Shown: positions 22,577-34,865, numbered from the stretch's first letter. The stretch is DNA of 64,000 nt from Inonotus obliquus (GCA_032164295.1 JAJHTX010000008.1:806001-870000); one strand, 5' to 3'. The notes: generated by a model from the letters alone, not told the origin. Translations and numbers: made by a program.

Positions 22577-25500
22577 TCAGCAAATAATACTACATTCATA
22601 TCGTTGCTCTTGCGCTCGCGTCTTCTGCTTTCGATCATATACGAAGTCTGTGGCTATTTGCTCGTCTGCTGTTCTTTCGGACTCAAACTCGATGTATTCT
22701 TCCGCCCCAGGCTCGGCAAATAATACTACATCCATATCATTGTTAGATAGTAGTTGCATCCTGAATGTTATGTACGTCAGTGACTGTCTGTGTGCATGTA
22801 GAAACGAGATGTACCTTTGTTAATCCAATAGTTGCCCAAATACAAAGGTAGTCATCTTCATCTTCATCTTCATCTTCATCTTCATCGCCTTCTTCTGTTT
22901 GTTGTGGGCGATGGATGAGCTGGACCCTACAAGCCTGAGAAATGACATCGTTAGGACTTATCAAAGATGGTGGGCTGATTTCATCTGGATCTAAGAAGGT
23001 GCCGAACTTGAAGAAACCGATTTCCAGCTCGGGACTAAGGAAAACATGAGATCCGAAAGAAGATCTTCGAAATTGTAATTACATACCGTTCATCCCACAT
23101 TACCGTGTTAAATGTGCCTGAAGGGAGCGGTTCAAACCAACGAACGTGGAGCATGACCGTGGAATTTGCGAGGGGAGGCTGGAGATGAGTGATAATGTTG
23201 AATACCTGGCCAACATACTTGGACGTCCCAAAACACGCTTGAACAATTGAATTTGGGGCTTTGAATAAGTCTGCCGAGGCCACTATCCTTCGTCCGTTAA
23301 GTACTGTGTGTTTGTGGAAGGTGGCCGTATCACGGAGGAAATTCGCCATCCTTGAAGGAACCTTGGCTGTCCGAGCACATATGTTCATCAGAGGGAAACG
23401 ATTCTGATAGTACTTTACTAAGCTCCTCTGTAAGGAGCTTGGTAAATGCTCTGTAGTTCCTGTAGCGATAGAAAACTGTAGCATAGCTGCGGATTGAATA
23501 TGAACAGATGCAAGAATAGAATATAAATACATGATGCTCACCTTCGTTGGCAGTTTTGTCCAGTTCCCTAGCCATACCAGCGATCGTACCTCTGTTGTCA
23601 CTATCGGTCTGAAGAATGAAAGTACCAGCACCTCTCAGTCCAAGATCATCACTCCGAGTAGCACTTAGAGTGAGATCTCGTATTCTTGAGTCCCGTATAT
23701 GCACCCGCATGAAAGTAACTTCTACTTCACCCCCTCCGTGATTATTCGTGTTGTATCCCTTCAGTAATTTGTTGAGATGCTCGTAGGTAAAGGACCAGAA
23801 GCCATATACAGGTCCGTAATCTTGAATTTGATCGAATATATGTAAAACCCAATGAAAATTGGGCTTTACATCGTTCGGATGAATCTATTTGTAATAATTA
23901 TTTGTTAGTGAGTTTACAGAATACTTAGATAAGATTGTACTTACCTTTAAGTATGTCTGCAGATACTTTTCAAGAAAGAATCGAGCCTGTGGAAGATCTT
24001 CAGGTAGAACAGAACAAGATAAAAGAACTTTTAGAGCTGCAGAGAGATTAAGGAGGTTCTCGGCCTCTTCTGGTTGCATTCATATAGTTGGTTTCGAAGC
24101 TGACTGGTCGTCACCTCGCCATTCAGTACCTTGTGCGATCTGTCTTCTCTTTGCCACCTCCTTGGCTTCCCAGGCGGCAACCTTCTTTTCATACTCCTTC
24201 TGAGCAACTGGCTGCCATTCTTCCCAGATGAAAGGAAGCTATTAGAAAAAACACAGTGTTATCTATGGAATTACACATTCTACAACAAAAAAGTCACAAT
24301 TATGGGCAAGTAGACAAGAACAAGAGCTTTGTACTCATCCGCCGTGAGCGAACCGGCAGCGGGATACCCAGCGTTGGAAGGGAGCCGTCCAACCCATGAT
24401 GGCATCTCAAACTAGTTGGAACGAGAATTTAGTAAGTATACGAGAAGACAAGTTATAGTATAGCAATTGGAACTACATACCTCCTTTAAATACCGATTCA
24501 AAAGATCCAGCTCTCGGAGTACTCGATTTGGTTTGGTACGTTTGCGCAGACTATCGGTCTTGATGAGTGAGTCGTGCCACTGGGAACACATTATACCTGA
24601 GCAAACCGGATGAGAAGAGAAATTAAATGCATATACTAAGTATTAAGACTTACTCAATAACACATTGTGCATCGGATCGATGACAGTCATACGAACCGTA
24701 TCAAAGTATGACAATCGTACAAATTCTGTATATCGGACCCCGTGGTTCCGAAAGATATCGTTCTTCTCATCGTCACTGCCAGTACGATACTCAAATGCCA
24801 GGTTGCGATGTTCATTTCCTGTCCGTGGCGCATAATCTAATCATAATCCGTCAGTAGCAGCGCTTTGGCGAGTGGACGAAATACTTACTATCCTTCAAAC
24901 CGTTCGAAGTTTTCAGATCTCCGTGAGGTATAGTACATTTTGTACAAAACCGACCTTCGTGATTGTGATCAGCAAATCCGACCATCCGGCACTTTGCCGG
25001 ATGGTCGCAGCAAATGGCAACGAGTGCCAAACGAACAAGACGACCTAATGAAAAATGAACACAGAATTATAAGTAAATGAAATGGAATAACTTACCTTCG
25101 GGATAGAGACACGTTTTGATACATATTCCGTCTCTGAAGAGACGGATTAGTTCATCTACAACATAAATCAGAATCTCTTGAGTTTATCTCCAATCGGGTG
25201 CCTTTGGTCTAGGAAAAATACAAAGAATTAAGAGATTTCTAGAAAGGCATCTACAGACTGGATAAGTACGGAGAGTGTAATGTAAGTAATTATGACTTAC
25301 TTGAGTTGAACGGGTAAGTTCGCAATTGAACAGGACAGAACGTCGGAAGAGTACGACGCGGCCGTTCTACTCTGCTGGTAGCTGAATCTATTGATTTTTA
25401 GATGCGGATGAGATAGAATACACGGATGGTGCTTACCCATCGAAACCCATGGTTATCCCAATCTGGAGTTCATCCTTGCTCTTACGAGCGGGGCTATTGT

Positions 25501-26692
25501 CGAAGAAGGGTCGTCCATCTGGCCCAGGGAGGGTCTTCCAAATTTCTCCGTCCATTATGTCTTGCAAGACCCGACCTGTGCGCTCGCGCTGACGCCACCC
25601 ATCGATAGCCTCCTCCATTCCTTCGCGATTGAGGAGATCTGTGAGCTGCTGGGTGAGAGGATTGAATGGTAGCCGGATCAGTGGTTTGTTGTCCACAGTA
25701 CCGCTTTGGAGTACCGGATTTCTTGAGGTGGTGATGGAAGACCTAAACAGTTGAGCTGAACATCTAGCACAAGTAGAACAAGGAGGTAGACCAGGAGGAG
25801 CAACTTTTCCACAGGCTGGACATATCGGTAGTACCAGGAACTTGTCTTCTAGATGGAGTCTGCAAAAAGCTGAGTTAAGTGTCAAAACAGGATCAGAATC
25901 CGGGGGGAAAGCTTTCAACAGAGAGAAAACCAAGCGAAGAACACGAAGAACTAGATTGCAGCCGCGGTGCAGAAGATGGTAGGTCAAGTGTAGCCAGATC
26001 ACCAGAAGTAATATAATTCGCCAGAAAAAACAGTCATCCGAGCACTCAAGTATTTTTTGAGGAGCCAGCATAGGTTCTCGCAGAGGAAAATAAAAGGAGG
26101 GAAGGGCAAGATCGGGCGGGATAGTTGTCGCCAGAACAAGTCGCCTTGAGTTGACTATATGCGCTTCATTTTTGTCACCCGAGTCACCAGTAGCCTCTTA
26201 GCTTATGCTAGTTCCCGCTCCTTCTTCAGCATGACCCCCAGGAGAACCGGATTCTAGATAGTCTGGCATTTTGGTGGGCAAGGATGAGTTACGTCGCTAA
26301 AGGCGAAAATGAGTATCATAGCGCACCTTGAGCCGTATCCATCTCATTGTCGTTGTTCCAATGCAACTCGCCCTGCCACCCCCCTTGCCCATATACCGCA
26401 GTCGGCCCCTAAAGGCCCTCAATACCAATAGGGGCTGAGCCCTCGCTGACATCATTCGATGACGAATCTGCAGCAGCAGGATTGATTGTTGTTGCTGCTG
26501 CTGCTGCCACTGGCGTTGGTGGTCTTGTTGGCGATATGACTCGTGGGGCCGTCTCTGGAGGTGCGAAGAGTTGTGTGCGATATCTCGAGTCGATTGGGGC
26601 CGAGGTGGAACTTGAGTTTCGTGGGAAGAGCTGCGCGTGTCGTCTCGCTGTGTACTTGGGAATTTTGAGGCCCTTGCCTTCGGTTGTCTCAT
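22577..26692 (-). CDS. Tnp2-family CACTA transposase, many exons
   Basis: The product is read from right to left in more than ten exons. A Gln-rich N terminus starts at 26692. A zinc-binding pair (CPACGKV and CSTCARC) and the Tnp2 region follow (DGRPFFDNSP, ELQIGITMGFDG, near 25,440-25,860). Next come RLVRLALVAICCDHPAKCRM with an FADHNHEGRFC/KC knuckle (24,930-25,050), VIDPMHNVLL (24,660-24,700), GPVYGFWSFTYEHLNKLLKG with TNNHGGGEVE (23,730-23,815), and an acidic (DE)n stretch (22,855-22,890) before the C terminus near 22,577. This order matches agaricomycete Tnp2 proteins as I know them. The role is DNA cutting at CACTA ends, presumably with a DDE site I could not pin down. Exact splice sites were not all solved. 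The N-terminal exon assignment is the weakest part. Confidence 0.75.
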
Positions 26693-27063
26693 AACAGTTC
26701 TGACAGAGACAAATAACTTTAACTTATTGATATTTTGCTGAAGATCTTGTCGAAGCTACCAGACCAGGCATGTTTGTCAGAAAGAAAGCCAAGTACTGGT
26801 GCTGCTGATAGATGCGACACAATCGAGAATCCTTGTAAGTTCTCATGTACGCGATCATGGGATCGCGAGCGTAGCTGACTGAACTCTAACCTAAAGAATT
26901 TGTCTAGCCAAGATAGACTGGTCTAGACAACATCTCGTCAACTTACCTAACTGACCTTTTCTAGATATTACTCACCCAAAATACATGTGACTACTAAGTT
27001 TTTTCTCAACTGAGCTGACTAAAATTTGAGTACCATATATTATTCAAGCTACTCGCAAATACA

Positions 27064-27095
27064 AAAACCCCGGTAGAAACCCATAAAACGCAGTG
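27064..27095 (-). repeat. right terminal inverted repeat of the CACTA element
   Basis: Read on the minus strand from 27,095 it begins CACTGCGTTTTATGGGTTTC and continues to a shared GGGGTTT. It is followed on the plus strand by the ATT target duplication (27,096-27,098). Confidence 0.88.
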
Positions 27096-27098
27096 ATT

Positions 27099-28392
27099 CT
27101 GAGACCTGACAGGTTACCTAAGCTGCCACCATGCAATGCAAAATCGAAAAAAAAAAACTGCTTAAAGACGTACACCCAATTTCAGCATAGAACATTCCGA
27201 AAGATTCGATACTTCATCTTGCAGATTGAGGGGTGCATAGATGTGGGCACGGCCTATCAAAATTTCGTGCTTTCCCACAGTCTTGCTTAGCTTGGCCAGT
27301 GATCGACGCGTCGATTTCAGTGTTGCACTTTTGGTTTTCACCTTTGTCCTCTTGAAATAATTTACACAATTGAAGGATTGAATTAGATTCAATACAGGGA
27401 TATGTTTTTGAGGTCATTGAACACAATGGACAGTGAATAGAAGCAAATTATGGCCAATTTTAGACATTTTCTCGAGAACTAGGCAACTTCTCCAATTTTT
27501 TTTCTGGACAAAATGAAGAAAATCACTTGAAAGTACTGCAAATGCACTGAAACAAGTCAAATGATTCGAATTCAGAGAGGAAAGAAGCATACATTTAGTG
27601 TGCATAAACATCACAAGCCATTTTCCATTTATTTAAGTGAGTCAGGGCTTCCATTATTACACAAAACTATGTGTTAGCATCACAACATTATCCATGAATG
27701 ATAATGAGCAGAGTTCTGAGCTGATATCAATAAAGACAAAGCAGCCTCCGAATCGAATATATGCGGTCACATGATTCAGCAGTCCCACATGAGAATGCTT
27801 TATCGAGACAAAATACGCCTCAAATCAGGAAAAATTGCTTATTTAAGGTATGGTGAGATGATATTCAATTGCTGACAGTCAGTAAAATCATTGAGAGGAG
27901 GTTTAACGGGTCTGGTAAAAATTGATGTTGGATTGCTGTGTCGAGAGAGTGAGACACAAAGATCGATGCGGCTTACTATACTTGGGCATACATTCAAACT
28001 CCGCTCGGGAAAAGTCGTCACACGGATCACATAGGCTGTGCCAGGTACCAATAGATGCAGCCTCTATTTTTCTTGGTCACGATTTCTTGGAACAATAGAT
28101 AATTTCTTGACGAGGAAATGATCGATGTGATTTTACTATATAATATACCCGGTTTGGTCATATTTGATGGCATCACTAATAAATAAAATAATTTTTTAAT
28201 TATTTAAATATTTGTTTCAATTTTCCCCAAGAAAAATTTTTGACCTCAAGAAAAAAATCTGAAAAAATACAAGTTATATTCCTACGTACTTTAGCTATCC
28301 ATTCATACACTTTAAAAGTCAATCTGAAGTGTTGTGGAGGAGGAGATACAGTTACAATTTAACGCGACTTGAGTTATCGGCTTTAGCCGCTC
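27099..28392. other. AT-rich interior of the outer insertion, no gene seen
   Basis: No frame looks coding. A stretch at about 27,240-27,300 (ggcctatcaaaatttcgtgc) resembles another at about 28,410-28,460 (gccctatcaaaaatcgtgcg), suggesting two diverged termini or subterminal repeats of the same element family. The rest is AT-rich. Confidence 0.45.
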
Positions 28393-29404
28393 CAAACTGT
28401 GGTGACTGGCAACGCCCTATCAAAAATCGTGCGTTCCCATGGCCTCGCTTAGAGAAGCCGTGAGGATGCCGAGTCATGGGAGTTCTCCATTTCTTGAATT
28501 TGCGTGTTCCACCCCACACATCAAATAAACGGTTATTATTTCTTCATGGTTGGGGGTTTTTGATCCACTAGATCATTATTTTTTGAAGGGAATTTGAGAT
28601 TTTCAAAAATCTCACAAGATATCCACTATTTACATGTGTTTTCTCAAGAAGTAAGCTGAGTCTTGGAAATGTTTTTTGAAGGATTTGATGTAATGGCATG
28701 AAAAAGTGTATTGATATATTGAGCACAGAGATTCAACATGGGAATGGATTATAACAATGGCAATTTGGTTGCAACTCACATCAGGAACAAGTACAGAAAA
28801 GGGAAGAAATGTTCACGTGAGGTGATGGAGCCATGCAAACCCGGGCCTCAGAAAATGCAAAAAAAATACAAAATTATATTCTTCGAGCAAACATTAATTC
28901 TGTTAGTTACAATGTGTGCTATTGATGGACTACATTTCCAGCATTCGGTCTGAACCCAGTCAATAAAAGGTAATAACCCTGCCAATGATGAGTTGAGCAC
29001 AATACAACTCCTCAGATTAGCACTATTGCATGAAGGACATGGATTCAGAGTTGCTGTATGCCATTTGGGCATACAGAAGATTCCTCAGTATAATGTGTGA
29101 ATGTATGCTGAGTATATGCTATACCAGAATGACCAGATACCACTTGTTGAACTCGAGTTTGGGTAGTAAGTTATTATTATTCATCAAAGATGTGCCCCTG
29201 ATTCTCTGGAGTACTAGTACAATAGTTTTCTGGCTCATTATTAGCATTTTTTTCACTTCTGCAGCGTGATGAATGCTGGACTCAGGAGCTACAAAAGTGG
29301 TGTCGGCTATTCTTCACAAATTTCTATATATGGTAGGAGTTCAATCTCCGAAATAGACTTACGGGATCTCCCGGACCATAGGGATTGCCAGTCACCACAA
29401 ACTG
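28393..29404. mobile_element. 1.0 kb short element bounded by inverted repeats
   Basis: The left end CAAACTGTGGTGACTGGCAA and the complement of the right end CAGTTTGTGGTGACTGGCAA agree at 17 of 20 bases, and both continue into a CCCTAT stretch. No frame inside looks like a transposase, so it could be a non-autonomous element or the right part of the outer insertion. A TA flanks the right end; none is seen at the left. Confidence 0.5.
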
Positions 29405-30219
29405 TAGTTTTGACACATGGCACGTGATTTCTTGAGTCATTCACTTGCGCAGTCGACATCAAGTCTGAGTACTGCTCGGATTTGTTGCTTCCCAATTGAA
29501 CTTAATTTTTCCTGCCTGAAGACTGGCGATCTCCCGCTACGGCTCGGTTCTCATCTCACACTGCATCAACGACCTGTTGTTACTGTCTCTCTAAAACCAT
29601 ACCTTTTACATATATGGTTATGGCCGTATGTATGGTTATAAACTACTTTTACGCGGCGTATAACGGGTTTCAGACATCACATACAGGTATGGTGGAGAAT
29701 CCTTATAACTTAACTTACTGCAATTAGAAAATTTGCTGATAAAACGAACAATAATATGCTAGTGTGAAAATTCATCCGATGGCTTTCGCCATGCATAAGA
29801 ATCCTGACAAGTCCATGAGACCTATTGTTCTATCTATCACTTTAAACAATCCATCCATTGTACACCAAGAGCCACTCCATCAAAGTAAGTCTCGTCGAAA
29901 ACTCACAGCTGAAAATGCTAGTTCTTTGAGTTCTCCAAAGAAGATCTGGAGGGATCCACAAGACTAACTCGTGTCGATCATGCAGGAAGAGTCCACCTTC
30001 AACACCCGATGCCCATTACACCGGTCTTCGTTCCAGGGTGGAGAGGCAACTGTGACTGCCATTTTTCTCGTCGGATGGTTGGAATAAGTGCGATACATCC
30101 CACATTCTAATTGTATTGTTGAGAGAACCTGAAACGAGTCATGAACCATCAGGGGGCAAGGCAAGAGACTTGACGGGGTGTGAATGCCCCCCAAGAACTT
30201 GGACGTTCGATCAGGAGTC
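29405..30219. repeat. segment X, copy 1
   Basis: This is the same 0.8 kb as at 34,955-35,788 and 40,024-40,790. It carries a short plus-strand open frame (copy 1 from 29,764) of about 65 codons, starting with the shared stretch PMAFAMHKNPDKSMRP. Whether it encodes anything is unclear: copy 2 reads on for 44 extra codons. No domain is recognised. Confidence 0.6.
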
Positions 30220-31420
30220 AGGACCTATTTCCTCCGGGATATGACGTGAGTTTCTTTCCCACTCAACTATACCTAACACACTAACCACGAAAGCGAACAG
30301 CATCCAAACCTATATATTCAAACCTTTTCAACGGAGGATTGGTCCGTGCTGATGACGAATTCCACATATATGAATGCCATTGGGTCCGTCGGTCATTTGT
30401 AAGTGCTTTCACCTGCTTTCCCATAGCGAGCTATAATGTTTATTGATTCTCGACAGTCATATCGGGATTTGTGAGTGACGTTTCACAAACAATGTTACAA
30501 TCGAATGGCTTGACTTACCATGCGAAGACACGCGGATTCTCCTGACTTTCCTTCTCGACAAGAACGCGCGTCCCATTCCAAATAACATGAAGCTCTGGGT
30601 CGACATCCTGCAGTTCATTAAACGCGGTGCACCGGGTGGGGCGCTTGGATTCTTTACCTACACAGAACTCAGTAAGAGATTACCTTCCCCTTCGAGGTCT
30701 GGCTGCAAACCAATGTGATTCTAATGACACATCAGGAAAAACCAGAATCCCGGAAAGTCGTAGAATATGTAGAATCTGCAGAAATTCCGTAGAATTTCTA
30801 CAGAATTTCTGCAGATTCTAGAAATTTCTATTCTAACGAAAAACAAAGTCCCCCATTCTAGATTCTATGAATTCTAGGGATTCTACATGTATTCTACGCG
30901 ATTCTGAGTGCTTTTTTGATGATTCTATTGGCTCACGAAGGATTTTCCATACATATTCTTTTGGATAATAATATTGTATTGGTTTCAATAATACATTACA
31001 ATACTAATACAATAACATACATAATGCTCTGAACATCAAAGTGTCTTGAGTCGAAAGAACAGAAAGCGATGGGTAGGCATAATTCTGATCAAGTGGTTCA
31101 TTGCGATTTCGGCATGATTTTGTGCGATCTTGGGTGGCGTCTTGGGGACGCGTACTTGACCAGGTCGTGTGCAGTCAAGGGTTTCGTCGGCACACGACCG
31201 ACTGGTCCCTGCGGAATGGGCCACGCTGAAAACGAATCACTTAGTATCCTTGTGAAAACGGTAGGCGTAGAATAACGTACGAATCTGAGGACGATCCAGA
31301 GGGTGTTTCTCTCTCTCAAGTCGCCTTCTTTTCCTATCAGATTCAGCGAACATCTCAGGCATGCAGCGTTCTGGTTCCTGACATTCCACCTATTTCGCCC
31401 AAGTCGCCTTAGGTGGATCT
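30220..31420 (+). pseudogene. FMO tail fragment (tandem unit 2), interrupted by an insertion
   Basis: This matches FMO exons 8 (end) to 12 (start), including the splice sites and the 14-nt exon. It lacks the 5' two thirds of the gene and the last 30 codons. The final intron carries a 640-bp insertion. It cannot encode the enzyme: the FAD and NADPH motifs are absent. Confidence 0.85.
30730..31369. mobile_element. 640-bp insertion in the last intron of the FMO fragment
   Basis: Units 1 and 3 read atgacatgcag across the site. Unit 2 reads atgaCA, then 640 extra bases, then CAtgcag, so the insert is flanked by CA on both sides. It contains a perfect 18-bp inverted repeat (30,770-30,787 and 30,803-30,820, starting tagaatctgcag) and many attcta/tagaat motifs. 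No coding frame is seen. It may be a MITE-like element or filler DNA. Confidence 0.55.
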
Positions 31421-32752
31421 CCTTTAGACGTCTTACTAGGGAGGAAGCAGGCTAAGAACGAATGGTGCTTGATGTTGAGTCGAGGGTGTCCCTATATACG
31501 TGCAGTCACGATCGAAACCTAGCGGCAAGTGATGTTGCGGTGAACCATAACGGGAGTGAAAAACAACGTGCGAGCATTGATAAGCAAGCTCAAGTGAGTC
31601 CATGATCACTATGGCCGTCCCCAAGTTTTCCCGACTCTGAAGTTCTTCCTGCCGTGAACCCCTTGCTCATTCTCTCTTTGACTCATAGGACGTCAGGCCC
31701 GACAAGAGGAGCCATCTATTCGTATCCTGTCACTGCATAAGAATCTCATGCATTTCGGTTCCACCGGACAGGAGATTACAAGTCCTTATATTTCACAACC
31801 ACAGGTCCTAGCCTAAGAGTCTCAAAATATTCCACCTCACTGGCCTGTTTGCTCGCTCGGCTGTGCTGGCCAGGAGAAAAGAAATAGAATAACAAAAGAG
31901 ATGAACTCGCGGACTGAGGGAGGACTCATGCCGTCAAAAGAGTTCTTGTCGTACAGGGGATCCCCATCACAAACTTACTTTCCTTGGCATATGCATGCCA
32001 CTTCAGACACTGATTCGCCATTGACTCACATACTTAAGTCATAGTCGCGGATTCCAGTCTCGGTTTGATATTCTTACAGGACCAGTCTTCAAGCACTCAT
32101 CAACTTCTCTCGGCGAACAAACAAAGTATTAAAATCCAATTGGACCCAAGATGCAAAGTGGAGGCTCGATCGTTGCTCATTCATCACGACCGTTCAAACA
32201 TCAAGAGAAACTCTGAGTCTCTGACTGCTCGCAGTGGAGCGCATATGTATGTGCCGGTGGACCGTGGTCGTGATGTAGAGTGGTATTAGGGCACAGCTTC
32301 CACAAATAGTACCATATATTCTGTAGAACTACAGACAATATTAACATTTATTGATGTATAAGATCCTTTTTGTGGCATTGTCCCCCATGAGTGCATTCTC
32401 AATAGTCTCTCTACATGACTCAGAGGAATACTTTAATGCCAAGACATTACAGCAAGGAAGAAGAGGAAAACGTACAAGGCGGCTTATAAGGACCCTGAGA
32501 GCAGCTTTGTCTGTTGTACCAATGACATTAAGGGGCTCAACGTAGATGCTGTCACTGTTGTAGTGCCATCGAGCTAGTATGTGCACACGATTCAGTTATA
32601 TTCCTTGTGCTAGGATGAAGTTGATACCTATGGCTTTATGTCTCCCGGTGTCTTTTCCCTTGAATACCCCAATCACCCCGACGCACGGTGCCTGTATCTT
32701 GCCTTCCGCCTGGTCTAATCAAGAAACGAAGAAGTAAGCCGGTGATGTAGGG
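31421..32752. other. spacer of tandem unit 2, no clear gene
   Basis: This corresponds to the spacers of units 1 and 3, with more substitutions and small indels. The shared short frames are less well preserved here, which argues against most of them being genes. Confidence 0.5.
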
Positions 32753-32888
32753 TCAGCTTAAGTAGAAGTACGTGCCTTCAAAGAACACCCGAACGAAATT
32801 ATGACTGCCCGGAATAGCATCGAGTTTCCATTGAAAGTATGAAGCTTTTAGCTCCCAATCCTCACCCATTTTGTCGACTCGGAAGCGG
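32753..32888 (-). pseudogene. diverged copy of the unknown spacer gene (copy B)
   Basis: The last exon reads FRVDKMGEDWELKASYFQWK and ends YFYLS before a stop at 32,753-32,755, 13 codons earlier than copies A and C. Upstream, about 37 bases covering the previous splice donor are missing, and I could not join the exons in frame. The residues keep the pattern of copy A despite many base changes, so the divergence happened partly under protein-level constraint. Confidence 0.35.
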
Positions 32889-33467
32889 CTGCAACAGATG
32901 TCAGATGTCGTCAAGATTCATACATGTGGCTATTTATTCCTGGGTGATCAAAGCAAAGTACCACAAGCAAAGTACTATTATGAAGGCAAAGTTGACGTTC
33001 ACGTGCAACAGCTGAGCTGAGCTGACATCCTTTCGTTTCGTAAGCCGCCTACTGGTACCTCAGGAATGACTGGAATGCATGAGAAAGTGGGCAGGGATTC
33101 CAGACACCCAGAACTTCGGAATACCTTACTGAAGAATACTGAATACACTTACAATGCACATTCATCCCATCTCTTTGGGAGATAGAATGTCGTCGGGTGA
33201 ATCTGGCTCGCAGGGAAGTCAGTCACAACACAGAACAATTTCGCAACTTTCTGACCCAACTGGGAAATGCAATCGCTTCAGTAGTCATTCTCACCCAGGA
33301 TGTAGTTTCGTGAGTAGTATGCGAATCATTCAAATGACTGGGCTTGTTCGCTCACGTCTGCTCCACAGTAAAGAGCACGACAGAAATCCGCATACTGAGG
33401 AGCATTGATAATAAATTCCATCCTTCATATCCTGTTGGAAAGGTGATGACAAAACGAGTCCCTGCAT

Positions 33468-34865
33468 CTACTCGTATTCAAACCATGGATGTCGCATCAC
33501 TTCCTTCATGGTGATCCTATCCTCGGGACGATATTTCAAAATTTTCTCCAGAAGGTCGACCAGAAGTTCCGATTCTGTTTCATCTACTTGCGTTCCCGGC
33601 TTCTCAAACAAAGGGCCTTCCTCCACATCTGGATAATCCCAGGTCGCCATGATGCTCACACGATGACGAATGGAACTTTTCATGGCGGGTAAATAGCCTT
33701 CTCTCGTCTGTACATCTTCCGGTTTTGGTTCACCATCATCATTGAAATAGTTAAGTCGTTCCTTCCACGCCCTCCACCATGGATCGGGAAATCTGCCGAA
33801 CATCTCGACCATTTCCTTAAGAATACTATCCCGGTGGGAGAGGAAAGGCTCAAAGAGAGGTCGTCCGGTGCGGATCTCAAAGATGACGCAGCCCAAGGCC
33901 CAGACATCTGAGGCGAAGCTGACCGTGCCATCGAAATGTGATTCCGGGGCGAGGTAGATAAGGGGGGCAGCGGGAGCGTAATCCTTCGGCATTTGGTCGA
34001 CAAAGAATGACTGGCCAAAGTCGTGGAGAATGGCGCTTTCTTCAAGAAATTGCGGGTTACAGATGCGTGACGTGTTGATGGATTCGACTACTTCCGATGG
34101 CGCAAACGGACCAGGTGAGGGACCATCCCGAGTAAGCACGTCATCCGTCTCAGGTCTGCCTAGCATCTGATAGATTTCATTTTCGCTCCATTTGAGCACC
34201 TCAGGAGAAGTCCGAAGGAGGACATTGGATGACGTTAAATCTAGGTAGGTAAGGAGTCAGAAGAGGGTTCTATCTTGAGAGACGTGATGAGAGTGCCGAC
34301 CTCCGTGGACGACTCCAACGGAATGCAGCATGTCCACTGCTGAGCTTAGTTGTCTGGAAATCTTCCTCGCGATATCATTTCGGAGCCGCCTCCTGGTTGG
34401 TGTTTTTCCAGGAGGATACGATTCGGAAAGTGTCGAGATGTTCGGTCCAGCTAGTGGATAAACGAGACAGAGGTGTCGTCCATTTGGACCCTCCTCGAAG
34501 AAATGATCTTGGATGACTCTGATGTGATTTCTTCCCGGATGATCAGTATCAGCAATAAGGAGGACCCTTCGCGGGATGTGTATTTCTGCGATTTCTTCAA
34601 GAGGCCGAGACGACTCGTCGGCGGTCAAGACTTTCAAACTGACCAGTGGGCGAAAGTCGCCGTCTTCGCTTTTCCTCTTTTGGTCCCTCGCAAGCCATAC
34701 CGTAGAAGCGCCACCGAATCCTAGCTTGTGCAAAACCTTGAAACGACCTTGACAGAAAACATCTCCGATCGAGACAGGGTGATAACCGCCTGGTCGATAA
34801 CGCTCAAGGTACTCAATATCGTCAAGTTGAGAGAACCTGTAAAGAGGTTGCATCTCCATGGACAT
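33468..34865 (-). CDS. SRPK-like protein kinase, copy B
   Basis: Exons 34865-34301 and 34240-33468 with a 60-bp intron give 445 residues. All landmarks of copy A are present: KLGFGGASTVWLARD, VSLKVL, the spliced HGDLTSSN loop, LHDFGQSF and the RHPWFEYE end. It is nearly identical to copy C and differs from copy A at scattered positions, including the extra Ala after VWL. Residue differences specific to copy B include W for G before AWKERLNYF (WWRAW). No stop or frameshift interrupts it, so it looks functional. It sits in tandem unit 2, transcribed toward the spacer. Confidence 0.8.

Larger units (their letters stand above)
18839..27095. mobile_element. CACTA (En/Spm-like) DNA transposon, 8,257 bp, Tnp2-bearing
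   Basis: The ends are inverted repeats beginning CACTGCGTTTTATG at both termini, followed by an imperfect match for another 18 bases. Both sides carry ATT (18,836-18,838 and 27,096-27,098), the 3-bp target duplication expected for CACTA elements. Inside are a repeat-rich left subterminal region, a plus-strand accessory gene and a minus-strand Tnp2 transposase converging 22 bases apart. The intact ends and duplication suggest a recent insertion, but disrupted frames in the accessory gene suggest this copy may not be autonomous. Confidence 0.88.
18623..29404. mobile_element. 10.8 kb nested insertion in tandem unit 1, TA target duplication
   Basis: Units 2 and 3 read continuously from agtgcc into gttttgacgcatgg (34,951 and 40,020), giving the empty site. 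In unit 1 the same bases are separated: agtgccTA is followed by CAGTGTGATG at 18,623, and ...CACAAACTG is followed by TAgttttgac at 29,405. The TA duplication and CAG/CTG ends suggest a Tc1/mariner-type element as the outer layer. Its interior is interrupted by the CACTA element. The outer termini match only weakly (CAGTGTGATG against CAGTTTGTGG), so the outer layer may be composite. Confidence 0.65.
14228..30220. repeat. tandem unit 1 (FMO tail, spacer, kinase A, split X segment)
   Basis: This is the first of three tandem copies. The shared sequence begins inside FMO exon 8 (aggacctgtttcctcc) and runs through the FMO tail, a 2 kb spacer, the minus-strand kinase and segment X. Unit 1 contains the 10.8 kb insertion at 18,623-29,404; without it the unit is about 5.2 kb, matching the other copies. 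Confidence 0.85.

Noticed and set aside
22855..22890. TCTTCA repeat as an independent microsatellite
   Set aside because: It encodes the Asp/Glu run near the C terminus of the transposase, so it is listed as part of that gene.
18781..29404. LTR retrotransposon as the source of the large insertion
   Set aside because: No long direct terminal repeats, primer-binding site or reverse-transcriptase motifs were seen; inverted ends and Tnp2 motifs indicate DNA transposons.
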